20,941 nucleotides of DNA from Candolleomyces eurysporus (lineage: Eukaryota > Basidiomycota > Agaricomycetes > Agaricales > Psathyrellaceae), in assembly GCA_027579435.1 (NCBI GenBank), contig JANBPK010001153.1:1-20941 (forward strand). Direction: 5' to 3'. Every line of letters starts with the position of its first letter. Within the stretch, counting starts at the first letter, position 1. The notes below the pieces were generated by a model. It worked only from the letters and a program-made list of their open reading frames with translations, was not told the origin of the DNA and did no database searches. A program made the position numbers and the translations under genes. Positions 9,910 to 19,863 of this stretch are shown here, piece after piece.

Positions 9910-10492
9910 CAGTCAAACCCGTCATAAGTCATACCCCTCGGTGGACGGAGCTTTGTATGACTTTTGAGAGGTTGTGACTTTCTGCAGACTTTCCAAAAAT
10001 GGATTAAGTTTCCCATCATACAAAGTGCCCAATGAAATTGGTTATTTTACCCTGCTCTATCCAGATCCAAGCCATTGGAAACGCTACAGTGGTCCGAGGC
10101 TATGTTGTTGTGTTGGTGGAAGTATCTCTGAGTTACGCTGGAAGGTTGGCAAAATCTGAGGCATTAGATCATGTAATCTAATCTAATCACTCCCATGCTT
10201 GCCCCTTTTCAAAGGGTTCTCGGAGCTCGAGAAAGTCATAATCTGAATTTCTCATACAAAATCCAGGGGAAACTCCATCTCTCCCTGGAATTTACGCCAC
10301 AAAATACCCGAAAAATCGCTAGAAATCGTGACCAAAGTTATGACTTTTACCCCGACGGGGCTATGACTTATGCCTTTTTAGCGAACTATGACTTTTCGGG
10401 CAAAATCGCCTGCCCACCGTGGTGGTGGACCAAAAAACCTATTATTAGCGACTATGACTTTTCACACGTATGACTTATGACGGGTTCGACTG
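9910..10492. mobile_element. MITE-like element, Tc1/mariner-pogo type, 583 bp
   Basis: The 25-bp ends are inverted copies. The left end, 9910-9934, begins CAGTCAAACCCGTCATAAGT, and the right end is 10468-10492, with one mismatch (A against G at position 6). Both are flanked by the dinucleotide TA (9908-9909 and 10493-10494), the target duplication of the Tc1/mariner superfamily. The motif TATGACTT or its complement AAGTCATA occurs eight times, at 9926, 9956, 10233, 10339, 10362, 10387, 10453 and 10469; such repeats could serve as transposase-binding sites. There is no transposase frame, so it would be non-autonomous. Confidence 0.85.
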
Positions 10493-10494
10493 TA

Positions 10495-11400
10495 CTATAA
10501 TTAATCTACGCAACAGGCGTCCGTGCGGTGGCTGGGTTTCGAGCCGGAAACTGATAACTTCGGAGGTTAGGTTATAGTGCCATACCAAACCGACCCTTGG
10601 AGGAAGCTCATCAGCGTCTCCAAGAACGAGTGACCCTCAACTTCACAGTGACTTTAGGCGATTCGGGCTCGAGTCTGTCCTACTTCATCACCCATCCTTC
10701 AATCGCTAGGTGTGCCAAAGCCCACCCTCTTTGGTCATCTTCTTGCTTTTGTAACCATCAAGGGCGCCCCGGACCTTCCTCCCGGCGGACTATGCCATTC
10801 TCGATCCCTGCTTCGCCCTGTTCTATCTCACCCTCCGCACTCGCTCTAGATCTCCAATATATATATATATATATATATATTATTTTCGAACGATCTTATT
10901 TAGTCAGGGATCCACGATGCACGAAATCGGGACAAACAGAGAGATACTCATCGTAACATTGCAACTGCACGATAAGCCGACTAAACGGCCGGGAGTGCGA
11001 CGGGGAGAAAGACGGTATCCCTTCGGTATTTCTCGTCGCAGTTCCTCGAACTAAGTCGAGACTCGACAGAACAGATTGGCGCTCCTTCACCTCTCCAGTG
11101 TCGCTGTNAAATTCGCCGGGGGGNCGGGCGTTGAACGTTGGACGTTCATCGGTGATCTTCCCCCCCTTGGCCATGGCAGGCCGAGCGGAAATGGACAACA
11201 AATGTGTGAGTAAAGATGACCTTCGCCCTGACAAGTAACTTCTGAACCCTTTTTCCTCTCAGCTATGCACACTTTCACCTCCACTGATATCCGCTGTTGT
11301 TCACGGAACACTTGGTGTACAGGTTCAGGGCGAGATAGCGGTACAGCTACGACACGGAGGAAAAGAGAAGTGGACAAGCACTTGGGATTTGTGCCAGCCA
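10495..11400. other. Gene-free stretch with microsatellite
   Basis: No supported gene. Short frames have no family motifs. It includes an (AT)12 tract and two isolated N bases (11108, 11124). A GGGTTTCGAGCC piece near 10531 resembles a tRNA T-arm but no tRNA folds around it. Confidence 0.4.
10857..10880. repeat. (AT)12 microsatellite
   Basis: Uninterrupted AT dinucleotides over 24 bases, directly visible. Confidence 0.97.
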
Positions 11401-11875
11401 ACTACAGCAGTCTTGACTCCATAGATAACCGATGCATTGCTTGCCGTGCCGACCTTGAGTTTTAACGCGTTGACAATCGAGAACTGGGGAGGTCTTCGGC
11501 TTGGAACTGGGAGTCGAAAGAGACCAGCGTCGGGGCGGATGGTCAAAAGTCAATGTACGCACAATGTCGTATGTAATTGTTTTTCTCACCACGCCCTGAG
11601 CTGAGTATCCGACATGTTCATACCATCACTTACGGGTTGTTGATATCTTCTTTCTCAACACCAACTATCTTGTATGATGATGCTCGCTCCTATATCTCAC
11701 ACCATTGCTGAACTTTCTTTTTCTCTTATAACAGACCAGCCGGTGCCCGTTGCGGTCAAACAACCTATCTCGATTCCCCATCAACCAAACCCCTCGCCAA
11801 TTGATGCTCGGACGAGGGGATCCTGACACAATGTAGCTCAAGCCTAGTCGGTAGGGTCGGAATCGTAGTCATATG
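11400..11875 (-). pseudogene. Unrecognised duplicated module downstream of STAND-2, copy A
   Basis: Two segments match copy B at 14835-15120: the segment around 11408-11530 (minus-strand reading PVLDCQRVKTQ) and the one around 11840-11875 (YDYDSDPTD followed by a stop). In copy A they lie about 310 bases apart and the frames are broken. I do not recognise a family. It may be a decayed gene or exon that was duplicated together with the STAND genes. Confidence 0.4.
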
Positions 11876-12056
11876 TGCGCAGTGCGACACTGTCAAATAT
11901 GCGCAGGTTGTCTACATGTTTACAGCAATCCATACTATAGAACAATGCAGCAAACTAGAGCCAGTCCAAATCAGAAATTCGAGTGCAAATCCAAGTCACC
12001 AGGGTCTACTGGATTCTTAATCTACCTTCCGAGTTCATCTTTTGTACTCCTTGGCA

Positions 12057-14466
12057 TCATGCGTCCACCTTTTTGACGAACTCGAAGATAACCGCAGCAG
12101 CTTCGGGCTTTCGAAACTGCGCAAATAGTAGAAACAGTGTCAGACGCTGCCTCAAAGGAAGGAAAGATGACTCACGTTCAAGTTGAAACTAAATCGGCGC
12201 AGACCTTCTATCCAAGAACCAAAAGTNTGATAGGAAACCTTGGCGAGCGAATGATACAGCAGAGGGGACAAGTGATCGATTTTACCCCATCCGCCGTCCC
12301 GGGTGAAATCGACGACTTCATTATCAGGACTATTGCTGCTGCTGAAGAATTCGGATAACAAGGGGGTGATTAAGAAGTACGGGAGGCCCACGATGGCGCG
12401 GCGTAAAGAAAGCCGATGAGACTCGGGGAGAGGAAGCGCATCCCACCTATCTGGTACTAAAGCAGATGACATTAATTCAAGCCAGTCAGACGGACTAGTA
12501 TTGGGCATAATCACTTACTTGGAGAGTTGAAGTCTAGCGGACATTCAATGATATGTCGCATGCAGCACTTTGCCAGGTGCGTGTAAACCCAGTCTTCTGG
12601 TACAAACAAGTCTTTTGCACGACTTGGTTCTTCTAGGAAGTCGGAAAAAGATTTATGGTACAGACGTAGACGTAAATCGCCTCTCTTGCCCATCTCAAAG
12701 TCCACAAGAGAACGAAGGTCCGAGATGAGAACCTCTTCGGCCCTGGATTCTAGACCGAGTAATGCAGAGAGGAGATCTGATGAAGGCATGACATGGTCTA
12801 AGATAGACTGAGCGCTGAGATGGTGCGCCCTGAAAAGTAAAAGAAAGTCGCGTCCGTGATGGGTATCGACAGCTTCATACGCGTTCCTCGCAGCCGATAA
12901 AATTTTGGTGTAAAGCCTGTCGAGCGCTTCAAACGGACGCGCTGTTTGACCCCCGTGCGGTGTCCAGGCGAGGACAATCTTCAGCCTTTCCGCAGGAGAA
13001 GCTCGACGCTCCGATATGTACTTGTAGATCGTGGCGACGTAGATGAACTGCCCAGACGCAGCTTGGACCAGGGTTTCGATGTCGCCCTCGCTGAACCATT
13101 TGGGGTCACCTGTGCGAAGGCCGATGTCTTCAAATCTTCTATGCAGGTATCGACGCATATCTCCAGAGGCGTCATATTTGTTGCTGAGTTCTATGCGGTA
13201 CGCCACTTCGCGTAGAGCGCCGCCAGGCTCCAGTGCGGTACGGATAGCCCACTCTGGCCTACTAGCGATAAAAACGCGGAACGGAAGGTCGTGGTTGAGG
13301 ATGCAATGCTTGACGGCGTCCAACAGCTCCGCTTGTCGATCCTCACCCCGACGTCGGTAGTCAACGTCGAGGTGGGTAGGGTCTGCAATGTCATTTGGCT
13401 CGCCCTTGCACTCGTCGAGACCGTCGATGAGGATGGCGTACGGAAAGGTGTCAATGTCAATATCTTTACTCCTTTGGAGATTCTGAAANGGGGAGAACAA
13501 TGAGGCCTTCCATTTGGGACTGTAGTGACCGGGAGAAGATGAGAGGGTCGCGTTTCACAGCGGCAACAATGGCGCTCTGGAGTAGTGGATGCTTTAATCC
13601 GAATTGGTAGGCGATGGTTCCTACGATGGTGGAAGCTCTGTTGCGGGTGGGATCCGCGGAAGAAAGAAAGAACGTTCCGCCGAGAACATTTGATTTGGCG
13701 CAGCATTCAGCAATAGTTTGTTGCAACGCAGATTTTCCGGCTCCCGCCGCGCCCGTCAGACACAGTAAGCGCTGAGGAGCGTTCCTATCTTGGACCCAGT
13801 CCATGATTTCGCCAATGACCTCCACACGAGTGTCTTCATCGCATTTCGGGGCGTCATATCGAGCACTTGAGTCATGAAGGGCATTGGGCGCGATGTTCTT
13901 CAGCAACAGCTCCCAGCCTGCAGATTTTGGTCATTTTCTCCCGGTTTTTCACTGTCATTGAACGAATCTGACATACCATCGATTGAGTTTTCGCCTGCAC
14001 TACCACCTGTATTCGCAGGCACATGGGAAGCTTCGTAGTAGTTTATATCCCTCATTCGAAATCCACTCGCGCTGGCCAGAAAAGACGCTGTGCCTCCGTG
14101 GACCCCTGGCCGTGCCGGATGGTCGTAAGAGTGGTGGGGTGTTGGGAATGACTGAGGTGGTCGAGGGAAGTCTTGATTTCCAGACAGCGCCGCCCTGTAC
14201 GAGGAATGGGCTGCTTCGTTGTCGCTTCTACCCCGAGAAATTGGTGGTTGGGATCCATAACTCCGGAGGGAATTGTCGGGAAATTTGGAATGCAGATCAG
14301 GTACTGAGTGTGTCGAAGGAAAATCGGACGATGACGGCTCAGAGGCGGCTTTCGACGAGCCGTCAAGTTGGTCGTGGGCGTGGACGACAGCTGGTTGGCT
14401 CTTGCGATTGCTGAATCGTGAGAAGACGCGAGACAAGACGCCCCGCTTCTTGGATTTGGGGGACAT
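12057..14466 (-). CDS. NACHT/STAND NTPase (NLR-like), STAND-2, nearly intact
   Basis: Exons: 14466-13977, 13917-12519, 12456-12176 and 12116-12057. The start gives a basic MSPKSKKRGVLSRVF. The first exon is low-complexity, S/P/H-rich, and ends with a conserved FRMRDINYYEASHV segment. Intron 1 (59 nt) joins to GWELLLKNIAPNALHDSSAR. Walker A is GAAGAGKS (about residues 219-226), Walker B is AILIDGLDECKG, the sensor-like segment is VFIASRPEWAIR, then YHKSFSDFLEEP, and the tail contains WIEGLRRF and KPEAAAVIFEFVKK. Compared with STAND-3 it has about 20 extra residues right after GLDEC. Two problems: an N at 13489 splits the frame, and leaving it out restores LPFQNLQ, as the paralogue predicts; and an apparent extra G near 12067 makes the tail stop at 12057, whereas the alternative frame reads KKWTHDAKEYKR to a stop at 12035, like STAND-3. 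Both may be sequencing errors. It is a member of the minus-strand tandem array and has no sensor repeats. Confidence 0.83.
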
Positions 14467-14830
14467 CGTGCGGGCGATGGTGGGCTATCAAGGTTGAGAT
14501 TTTGATAAAGGGATGGAAACAAGGTGTGGGCTGAGCGCTGAATATTGAATGCCCACTGCCGCTGTAACGGCAGGTGCTGAATAAGACGGTCTGATTTTAG
14601 GTTGATTTTAGCGCCGGGTTCAGCAAGGTATAGCCGATGGAATCACGAATCAGAGTCCCAAACGACATGCGAAAAGTTCAACCAGAGGCTACACAACTCG
14701 ATGACGCAACAACCGAGAGGCCGGCTATTTGGCAACGCCACCCGCTGACAAACAAAGACACGCAGAACCAAGCACGTTTTGACTTTCCTCGATGCTCCTG
14801 ATTGGGACTTAGTGCAGGCTCGGGGAACAC
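14467..14830. other. Upstream region of STAND-2
   Basis: No gene. It contains a small inverted repeat TGCCG/CGGCA near 14555-14571. It lies where the STAND-2 promoter should be, but no clear elements were recognised. Confidence 0.4.
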
Positions 14831-14834
14831 CTCA

Positions 14835-15120
14835 GAGTANCCCCTCCTTTACTTGACTGCTACCGGTCACCGACGCATCGCTTGCTTGAGTTTCAACGAG
14901 TTTGCAATCGAGAGCTGATAAAGTCTTGGGCTGGAGTGGGAGGAGGATCAACGGATCGGCTATTTGGCCGCAAAACCAAGCGATAGCAAACAATAGCACA
15001 GCGCTTGATGAGATACTTACACCTGGTACCCCAAGCCCGGCTGGTAGGGTCGGAATCGTAGTCACAGATGTGCTCCGTGACGCTTTCGATGTCCCAGGAT
15101 NAAAAATGTCTATATAATGT
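14835..15120 (-). pseudogene. Unrecognised duplicated module downstream of STAND relic, copy B
   Basis: The minus strand reads DIESVTEHICDYDSDPTSRAWG (about 15097-15030). A possible intron (GTAAGT near 15022 to AG near 14962) follows, then LLPLQPKTLSALDCKLVETQ and SDASVTGSSQVKE. It is homologous to copy A at 11400-11875 but more open. Family unknown. Two N bases (14840, 15101) sit beside homopolymers within it. Confidence 0.4.
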
Positions 15121-15152
15121 ACAGCTATCTGTACTATAGAAGGTGCGACAAA

Positions 15153-15760
15153 CTAGAGCCTGTCCGAATCACTGGCATTTCGAGTCCAAACCCGAATGAC
15201 CAGAATCCGTTTCCATATTCTTACTTCCCTTCTCAGCTCACCGTCCCACTCCTTAATTTCACTGCTCCACTTTTCAATAAAGTCACGTATGACCGCTGTA
15301 TCCTCCGGCTTCTGGACCTGAACATACAGCAAGACTGATGTCAGAGGGGCTCCCTCGAAACAGGGGGCATTCAAGTACTCGAATTCATCAAGACTTCGTC
15401 ACCACTCGTCAAAATCTTGCAAAGACCATGTCCCCATGCGGCACATCAGGGGAAACAAGCTATGGTTTTGTGCCGTCCGCCTTTCTGGGAGGGGTCAACA
15501 ACTGTGTCATCAGTAGCCCTACGAACGCCTTCCAGGGCAAATGGCAGGTCCCGGATCGCTCCTAGCAAGAACTGCCTGAGACTCTGGGAAGGGAGGCTCC
15601 GGCTCTAGAAACATGTCAGGCCGATTAGTACTTAGTACTATTAGATTAATTACGCGCGGGAGTCGAACTGTCATTAATCATTCGATGATGTATTCCATGT
15701 AGCACTCTGCAAGACGTGTTTCAACGCAATATCTTGACACTAACAAAGCTTTTGTATGAG
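15153..15760 (-). pseudogene. Decayed 3' half of a third minus-strand STAND paralogue
   Basis: Pieces match STAND-2/3 in order but in shifting frames. ETRLAECYMEYIIE matches the region before the second intron (HLARCFNQQIIE). LPFPESQAVL, then AIRDLPFALEGV and KGGRHKTIA, match exon 3 (LPLSEPHKHSL, AIHALPFFL, KGGWHRID), and DFDEW followed by a stop then RSLDEF matches HDWIESLRRF. The last exon (15317-15153) is fully open: VQKPEDTAVIRDFIEKWSSE to SDSDRL and a stop, preceded by a good acceptor. No Walker A or B part is left. It lies between the two better preserved copies, so it is a dead member of the array. Confidence 0.75.
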
Positions 15761-16013
15761 TCTCTTGTTCTGTGAGTCTTCAAGGGCTCTGAGATGGTGA
15801 GAGAATGTTGGAGGGCGTTCAAATCTCACATGGCATTGTGCACAGTCGTCTCTGATCCGTTGCTTGCAAAGTACTCAACGAATATAACGATGTGTATTGC
15901 CGAAATATCTCTAATCAAGCCTCGAGCAAGTCTCAGAGGCGAAGGTATCTACCTAATCAATAGCGGCCAAAAAAAACCCGTACCGTATGGGCAGAACCGC
16001 GCAGCAAGCAGAG

Positions 16014-18328
16014 CTAGTCGGTACCAGTGGAATTCAACTTGGAATAAATTTCTTGTTTCATTTCATGGGCCCACTGCTCCTTGAACTCATTTACCCACTT
16101 TTTAACAAAAGCATTGATGACCGCAGCAATATCAGGGTTTCGGGCCTATTCAAATAACAAGGCGATTTCAATTGCTGACCCACCACAAAGGAACATAACC
16201 CACCGTCAAATCTTCGATGAATCGGCGAAGACTTTCGATCCAATCATGGAAGAGGTACACAATCCAGGTCTTTCTGCGAGACCACAAAGGCAGCAGCTTG
16301 TCGATTCTATGCCATCCACCCTTTGCGGTGAAATCAGATACTTCTTTGTCACTATCAGTGGTATTTCCCAAAAAAAATGGCAGGGCATGTATCGCTTGCT
16401 TCAGGGAATGCTTATGAGGCTCTGAGAGAGGAAGCTCCTCCCATTCATCTGGTACTACAAATAGAGGGTTATGAGCTGATTCGAGAGGAGAAGTTAGTGA
16501 CTAGGGGCTGCTCACGAGAGTCGAAATCTAAGGGGCATTCGATGATCTGTTGGTTGAAGCACCTGGCGAGGTGCGTATGGACGCGAGAATCCGGCACAAA
16601 CAAGTCTTTTGCACGACTCTTTTCTCGCAAGAAGTCGGAGAAAGATTTGTGGTACAGATGCAAACGGAATTTTCCGACGTCGTTGGACTTCTTGAGGGTC
16701 ACGAGGGAACGGAGGTCAGAGAAGAGATATTCTTCGGACCCGGTTTCCAGGCCAAGCAGGGCCGAAAGGGTATCCGCTGGAAAGCACCAGGCACCCCAAA
16801 TTGTGGCCATCAACTGGAACCCAGCAGCATTGATATGGTGCGCCCTGAAAAGGATCAGGAAGTCGCGTCCGTGGTGGGTATCAACAGCTTCATACGCGTT
16901 TTTTGCAGCCAACAAAATGTTGGTGTATAGCCTGTCGAGCGCTTCAAATGGACGTGCCATTTGTCCCATGTGTGGTGTCCAAGTGCGGACGACCTTCAAC
17001 CTCTCCGAGGGAGAAGCCCGACGCTGCGATATGTATTTGCACACCACGGCAACGTAGACGAACTGCCCTGACGCAGCTTCGACAAGAGCCTCGATGTCGC
17101 TGTCGCTGAACCATTTGGAATCGCCAATCCGTAGGCCGATTTCTTCGAACCTTCTCCGAAGGTATCGACGTATATCTTCATCGGCGTCGTACTTGTCGCT
17201 CAGTTGTATGTGGTACGCCGTTTGGTTCAGATGACCACCTGGCTCGAGGGCAGTGCGGATCGCCCACTCCGGTCTGCTGGCGACGAAGATGCGAAAGGGG
17301 AGGTCGTCCGCAAGGAGGCACCGTCTGACCGCAGTCAATAGTTCTGCCTGATGGTCCTCTCCCGTACACTCGTCGAGCCCATCGATTAATATGGCATAGG
17401 GAAGGGTGGCGAGGTCGAGTCCTGCACGTTTCCGGAGTTGCTGGAGGGGACGGACAATCAGAGTGTTCAATTGGGTGCGCAGCGATTTCTTGAAAATGAC
17501 AGGATCATTTGCAACAGCTGCGCCAATGTAATGTCGAAGATCGGGGTTACATGACCCCACTTGAAAGGCAATGGTGGGCACTACAGTGGAAATTGTGTTT
17601 CTAGTAAAGTCTGAATTTGAAAAGAAGAATGCTGAGGCAAGGATGCCCAACTCTTCGCAGCGTTCGGTGATAGTTTGTTGCAGCGCAGACTTCCCTGCAC
17701 CAGCAGCGCCCGTCATGCATAGCAAACGTTGAGGAGCATTGCGATCCTTGATCCAGTCCATGATCTCGCTGGTAACTTCAACTCGCGTGTCTTCATCGCA
17801 CATCGGAGCGTCATACCTGGCGCCGGAATCGTGTAAGGCGTTTGGCGCCATGTTTTCGACCAAAAGCTTCCATCCTGGAAAATGGGTGCGTCTTCAAACA
17901 TAAGTAACCATCTCGTATGGAACTGATGGATACGCACCGTCAACTACTTCGACATGGGGTAGAGGATTGACCGTAACATGATTGGCCTCAAAATACTGGA
18001 AATTCCCCATCCGGAAGTGCTGTGCTCCCTCAAAGAACGATCGACTCCGATGCTCGATATCTGGGTTTTTGGTAGGCGGGAAACCAATGAATCCTTCCCC
18101 AAGAGGAGCATACGGCGAAGGGGAGGATGGTGTTCGATATTGTAGATCGCGCAACATCGGTTCTGTCACTGTTTCGTCGGAGAGCCACTGAGAGGCTCTC
18201 CTTATCATCGGGTCTGTCCGTCTATCGTTCACCTTCCCGTTTTCCCAACAGCTGCTGGATGCAGCAGAGTATGGTCTAAGGGAGGGCGACTCTGAGCCTG
18301 TAGTGCCGGTTCGGCGCTTCAATGACAT
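16014..18328 (-). CDS. NACHT/STAND NTPase (NLR-like), STAND-3, intact
   Basis: Four exons: 18328-17938, 17874-16516, 16454-16204 and 16145-16014. Introns are 63, 61 and 58 nt, with consistent phases and a total of 711 codons (710 aa). The ATG at 18328 (MSLKRRTGTTGSE) is placed by analogy with STAND-2; an open frame extends upstream to 18430, so an earlier start is possible. The first exon ends with a conserved FRMGNFQYFEANHV segment. Walker A is GAAGAGKS (residues 186-193), Walker B is YAILIDGLDECTG (about 290-301), the sensor-like segment is IFVASRPEWAIR, then HLYHKSFSDFL and a C-terminal part with KGGWHRIDKL, HDWIESLRRF and AAVINAFVKKWVNEFKEQW. No signal peptide, transmembrane segment or WD40/ANK/TPR repeats are visible, so the protein is probably cytosolic and lacks a repeat sensor. 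The function as an NLR-like switch is inferred from the family. Confidence 0.88.
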
Positions 18329-18430
18329 GGGTATCGAGATGTGAAGAAGAAGGCGAGGAGTGTGGAGGCCACGAGGCATTTGAACGTTATCATCGCATAT
18401 AAATGAGCATGATAGACGCTCGCTTTCCAA

Positions 18431-19863
18431 GTTTGCATCGCCTGCACAGCTTCTTTCAGTGACAATGCTCGAAATGGTGAAGTAGAAGGGACGTAGGTAC
18501 TCTTCCTATCTTCTCCAGGCGGTGGCTGAGAACAAGGCTTCAAGTTCGACCAACCCAGGTAATGGCTTCAGGCGTACTGGCACTGCAAAGAGGCGGATAT
18601 CTCGGTTATTGGGTTTTGGAGGCATCCGCGAGACAGAACGAATGCACCTCCACACGAATAAGAGAGGCACCAAGTTGACATAGTTTTAAATACCAATGTA
18701 CCCTCGGGAGTCGCCCGAACTAACCGCTTGGCCGTTTCAGAGTACCCATCTAGCGCTTCGAGTTGACCTTGAACGCCGTGGCCGAGAAACGACGCAGTTA
18801 TATGGCGGTACTGTGCATCTATTTCCATTAATTATTTACGGTACTGTTGTGTCGAGCCCTCCTCAGGGAGTGTTTCCAAATGCGCTTTGAGCGAGCTAGG
18901 AAAGTCCAGCGTTCCTAGTCGGTCAGTAACCGTTCTCAGTCGGAGTGTTTGGAATCACCTGTAGTTTTGTTCTGAACGAAATTCTTTTTCTACCTTTGAA
19001 CGGAGGACACTAGTGACCAACTGCTGGTTGTTAATACCAATAAGAACTGTGACAGGTCCACAATCTGTACTGCATAACCTAGACCTAAGGGATATACTTG
19101 ACAACCTTGGTCGTATCCCTCGGTCCTGGAAGAGTAACGAAGCAGACCGGCGCCCTTGTCTTATCTTCAGTTAACAAACCCTTCCTCCCTCGTCCCCCAT
19201 CCCTCACACCCGACGAGGGAGGAGGCGTAACGGGCAGTACCTCACAACAGCGTCAATAGTAGTACAGCAATTGTAATTGTAAAACTTCCTATAGTAAACA
19301 GCAGAGGCGATGACTACTTCATTATCACATGAAACAACTTGAACGACATTAAAATACCGAAACAAACGACTATACGGAGCGACGACGCACGCAGGAAACA
19401 TCTGTAACTTGCACCACAACGAGAAGAGAGATAGAGAAATGTCTGAGCTACTGACCTATAGTGAAGGGAACGACGGCAAAGTGCGGTAGGATGATAGCAC
19501 GATTTTCGGGGTCGGACGGAGCAAGCAAGGCAAAGCAAAGCAAAATTCGGGGGCATGAGAGGGGGATGAAGAGAGAGAAGAGGAAGAGGGGGAGAGAAGC
19601 ATGAGTGACCAAGGATTGTCGTTGGAAAACATAATCGTCGGGAGAGACAAGAGAACCAGGTGAATGAATGGAATGTGATGAAAAAACAAAGGGGAAAACN
19701 GGGGGAATCTTTGTGGCGTAGGTATGGATAGCAAGGGGTAGCAAAAAGCCCAGAACTGTAAAAATTAGACGATAGAGCAAATGGTAATTGAACGATGGAG
19801 TCGAATCTCAGGTCTTGGGTACGAAGCTGTGCCGGGCAGCAATGGCCCTGGAGTATAAGAACA
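18431..19863. other. Intergenic region between STAND-3 and the RING gene
   Basis: No gene supported in about 1.4 kb. Small frames are spurious. The 19490-19700 part is purine-rich on the + strand (pyrimidine-rich on the strand of the RING gene) and probably belongs to its 3' flank. It contains an isolated N at 19700 before a G5 run. Confidence 0.45.

Noticed and set aside
8660..9910. A solo LTR or LTR retrotransposon remnant
   Set aside because: There is a TATA-like box, CT tracts and a GC-rich block, but no paired terminal repeats, TG...CA ends, primer-binding site or gag/pol translation could be found.
10525..10590. Possible tRNA (GGGTTTCGAGCC resembles a T-arm)
   Set aside because: No acceptor stem, D-arm or anticodon arm can be formed at the right spacing on either strand.
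16377..17057. A 226-residue plus-strand open frame
   Set aside because: It lies antisense to STAND-3 exon 2, whose coding sense is well supported; the plus-strand translation shows no family motif.
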